Origin: Symsagittifera roscoffensis
Lineage: Eukaryota > Xenacoelomorpha > Acoela > Convolutidae
Length of the DNA stretch: 64,000 nt
Direction: 5' to 3'
NCBI RefSeq assembly: GCF_963678635.1
Contig: NC_087069.1
Span: forward strand, 34,677,090-34,741,089
The notes under the pieces are model-generated. The model searched no databases, was not told the DNA's origin, and saw only the letters and a program-made list of their open reading frames with translations. The translations under genes and the position numbers were made by a program. This document shows positions 62,501 to 64,000 of the stretch, one piece after another (positions within the stretch are counted from its first letter, which is position 1; every line of letters begins with the position of its first letter).

Positions 62501-64000
62501 TTTTCGTTCTGAAGTATTTGGTGATATTTTTCTAAAACATTGAACATTTCGTCTTTTGTTTGTGATTGCATAAAAACATCGTCTAAATAGGTGATTGCGT
62601 TTTTCTTGAGTATTAGTGGTCTAAAAATTTTGCTCATAAAAGCTGAAAATGCTGCTGGTCCTATGGATATTCCATAGAATAAGCGGTTGAATTCATATTG
62701 TTGGTTTCCGATAACAAATTGTGTTAAACGTCGTGATTGTTCATCTAGTGGCATTTGATTGTATGCACTATTCATATCGGCGGTTGTAAAGTATTTGCCG
62801 TTTATTTTTGTTAAAATAACTTGTATTGGTTCAATGGGCCAATTACATTTTGATTCATCTATGAGTGAATTGAGGTATCTAGCGTCGAGAACGATTTTTA
62901 ATGATTCTCCTTTAGCTAGAATGATAACGGGGTTGATAAATGTGTTGCCTTTTGGTTGTTCTTCTTTATTAACTGGTGATATAATGTTGTATTGTTCTAA
63001 AATATCGAGTAATCTGTTTACTTTATCATGTAAGTGAATTGGTACTTTACTTGCTCTCTGTTTTTTGAAAACTGCGTCTGGTTTTAACGGGAGATGTAGT
63101 GATGAACTGATTTTTCCAACATCGAATTTTGATGTTGCATAGACTGATGAATATTTAATTAGCTGTTTGGCTAATTTTTCGAATTCGTCTTGTGTTATTT
63201 GTGAATGTTGGAAATTAAACATTGTTAAAAATTTTTGTTGGTCCTCTGTGTAGTTACTTATGTTGAATGTAGGCTTGAAATATGGAGTTTTTGTGAAATA
63301 ATCCGTATTTCTGTTTTCGTTACTTATTATATTATTTATAGATAATTCTTCATTAAGAATTGTAGATTGGCAAATATCTAGTAATTGGAGTATATTATTT
63401 ACGCGATAGGCTTTTTCGTGTATTGGTGATATTGTAGCGTTGGTTTCACAATATCCTAAAAGTCCTAAAGGTAATGTTACTTGGTAAGGTGTGTTGTTAT
63501 AGACATGTAAGGAAATGATATCGGAATTCGAATTTTTCAAATATTTTATGGATGAGATTGTGATTTTGAAAAATTTGTGAATAGGTTTGAATTCAAATTC
63601 TGACATATAAAATTTTTGTTTGTTTTGTTCTTTATCATATTGGTGAACTTGTTTGATTGAAAAATTATAGATATTTCCTGATAGTGGTTTTAGGTGCTTT
63701 CTTTGTTGGTTAAATATCGGGTAGAATTTTGAAAAGAATGGTGGTTGTTTATTTAATCTTTGAAAAAATGTTAAGGATGTTTCTTTTGTTTTTGTATATT
63801 TATCTTTGATTAATATTTTACTATTTAGTATGTTAATTGTTGGTATATACTTCGAAATAAATGGTATTCCAATGATATTATATTTAATGTCAGTGATATG
63901 GAATATTTGTTTAAATGGCTTATTTAAAATTTTGCTTTGTTCCATTGTTCTGGTGGGGAGGAGAAATAATTGGATTTTTCCGTAGTTTATCAATGTTGAT
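59575..64000 (-). CDS. Gypsy Pol polyprotein, 5' end outside window
   Basis: At least 1474 codons, open to the window edge; the first in-frame ATG is further in, so this is a partial CDS. Numbering here takes the TTG at 63993 as residue 1. The start (FHITDIKYNIIGIPFI) resembles the C-terminal half of a retropepsin. Reverse transcriptase: TADMNSAYNQM (D406), LFYGISIGPAAF, TYLDDVF (469-472). RNase H: CDASNFGIGAALL (D618), E661, FTDHKP (D688). Integrase: zinc site H981, H988, C1015, C1018; catalytic D1053, D1113 and E1149, i.e. DD35E. A charged C-terminal tail of about 200 residues follows. The order protease-RT-RNase H-integrase defines Ty3/gypsy. No lesions. Confidence 0.88.
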   Translation of the reverse strand, partial: STLINYGKIQLFLLPTRTMEQSKILNKPFKQIFHITDIKYNIIGIPFISKYIPTINILNSKILIKDKYTKTKETSLTFFQRLNKQPPFFSKFYPIFNQQRKHLKPLSGNIYNFSIKQVHQYDKEQNKQKFYMSEFEFKPIHKFFKITISSIKYLKNSNSDIISLHVYNNTPYQVTLPLGLLGYCETNATISPIHEKAYRVNNILQLLDICQSTILNEELSINNIISNENRNTDYFTKTPYFKPTFNISNYTEDQQKFLTMFNFQHSQITQDEFEKLAKQLIKYSSVYATSKFDVGKISSSLHLPLKPDAVFKKQRASKVPIHLHDKVNRLLDILEQYNIISPVNKEEQPKGNTFINPVIILAKGESLKIVLDARYLNSLIDESKCNWPIEPIQVILTKINGKYFTTADMNSAYNQMPLDEQSRRLTQFVIGNQQYEFNRLFYGISIGPAAFSAFMSKIFRPLILKKNAITYLDDVFMQSQTKDEMFNVLEKYHQILQNENLKAAPDKSHFFLTRVKFLGHNIERKTITPLKSRIDAIQKLQPPTNKKKIQEFLGMLNFLSKYVYKMQLYLRPFYNILRQQNNFEWNTEHQTRFEEVKKLLTEQISNTIPDSNQPFYAMCDASNFGIGAALLQSHNGTNKMNLISANSRLFTQAELRLSTLMRECTAIIYTLTEYEFLILGSKHPTVLFTDHKPIIFLFTQKSNPNHRVYRFQLILMKFPNLHIVWTAGKNLALPDTLSRNTPPELLTRKTTVEIPKNIKFYLAENETSPRLECKYAVKTDIEQSQINSLQHFPLYLDCQNNHYEVDLLGTSTFKPIPYSQWIKNNTQQKRTKQHPPKKDHFPLIEKEDLTDKINLSGPQTNDSKYTINQVFDLHDPLDTIPLSKLEIENIFLPPTEIITISTLKQYQNLDPVIRQLKSWHKYKTKPIKADSTILGNKTLLRYFRKFNNTTINENTDLLEYNLNESTVPCLPLSMILIAFNISHTQNIKGHSGSEKTYSNFIQNFYFPNAPIWIKVLCNDCIVCQLNKPYPNQKQIAQKQDFKGQSLYFNHRISFDTKGPISPSSEGNSYIMVIVDAFTHYVALNPVPHCNAYYAYTTLYEHWIAKFGLPEILVTDNGTEFINNEIITLCHLYNIKHKPRTSHAPWTNGLVEGMNRSLQEYLRCIINGNDTKYTEWSADVKLFPLAYNSQITTTLGMSPYEMVFNQKPRKPIMFTANSHKNAQGYCQPNKDSICYNLPLHTHDEDHFHHPQILKLASGTHTEWILNRDKKHNEIYQKITKKLLQRQNINEQINSRFTPASELKIGTFVLIPNFNTQKGISKKLQPLRKGPYQIIAKPTDVTYKITDSNKKEIVQHRNNLLPYYPKEYALRELTQLYSFTGLKIIQNEPHLTNTEQNDNPTENQNTKPTATKNNTQNHKEFPKQRKNRKMTEQIIPQEQIDKSENRKTTRLRNQPRKNYKIFVPQSKILKKVEFQK

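Larger units (their letters stand above)
53007..64000 (-). mobile_element. Env-bearing Ty3/gypsy element with a multi-gene 3' half, cut by window end
   Basis: Minus-strand order: [gag outside window] - protease end/RT/RNase H/integrase - 50-codon frame - two membrane micro-proteins - 378-codon frame without ATG - envelope-like glycoprotein - 601-residue protein - untranslated end. All visible frames are free of stops, so the insertion is young or maintained. Ty3/gypsy elements with env and extra ORFs are known (insect errantiviruses; Tor elements of the tunicate Oikopleura, from memory), but this set of accessory frames is not one I recognise. Confidence 0.8.

Overview
This is a transposon-dominated stretch of an animal (metazoan) nuclear genome. 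The evidence is spliceosomal exons with GT-AG and GC-AG borders, a calmodulin-like EF-hand gene, non-LTR retrotransposons with apurinic endonuclease or restriction-like endonuclease domains, a Penelope-like element, Ty3/gypsy elements and a broken Polinton/Maverick-like DNA transposon. The species cannot be read from the sequence. An invertebrate is likely, and I see no bacterial operons, rRNA or convincing tRNA genes.

Layout. 1-9.2 kb: shuffled, duplicated and frameshifted pieces of a Polinton-like element (integrase, zinc-finger modules, protein-primed family B DNA polymerase) mixed with a retropepsin/zinc-knuckle module. 11.0-12.0 kb: the last four coding exons of an EF-hand gene (minus strand). 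12.0-15.2 kb: an intact 1030-codon PHD-finger/reverse transcriptase/restriction-like-endonuclease retrotransposon with a poly(A) tail and a 7-bp target duplication, lodged just before an EF-hand splice acceptor. 15.4-19.6 kb: a divergent, broken relative with a 5'-truncated LINE nested in it. 19.7-34.2 kb: a Penelope-like element with ~350-bp inverted flanks, split by a 12.3-kb Ty3/gypsy element that has a minisatellite leader, a duplicated protease segment, a macro (ADP-ribose-binding) domain, and no visible RT or integrase core. 34.7-40.6 kb: a host terminal exon, LINE remnants and a third RT of the PHD-RT type, running into a 200-base assembly gap. 41-49 kb: AT-rich DNA with two candidate host-gene exon chains. 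49.2-50.6 kb: a ~25-unit satellite. 53-64 kb (minus strand): a young-looking, env-bearing Ty3/gypsy element cut by the window end.

The most unusual system is the last one. Downstream of pol it carries a compact chain of at least six reading frames: a 50-codon frame without ATG, two small membrane proteins, a 378-codon frame that contains no ATG, GTG, TTG or CTG codon, an 872-residue envelope-like glycoprotein and a 601-residue protein of unknown function. Neighbouring frames abut or overlap (TAAATG once, ATGA twice, and a 13-nt overlap), which suggests termination-reinitiation or spliced subgenomic messages in an endogenous retrovirus-like element. All its visible frames are undamaged, in contrast to almost every other element in the window.

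Limits: exon models come from splice consensus and phase only; family assignments rest on motif recognition without database searches.
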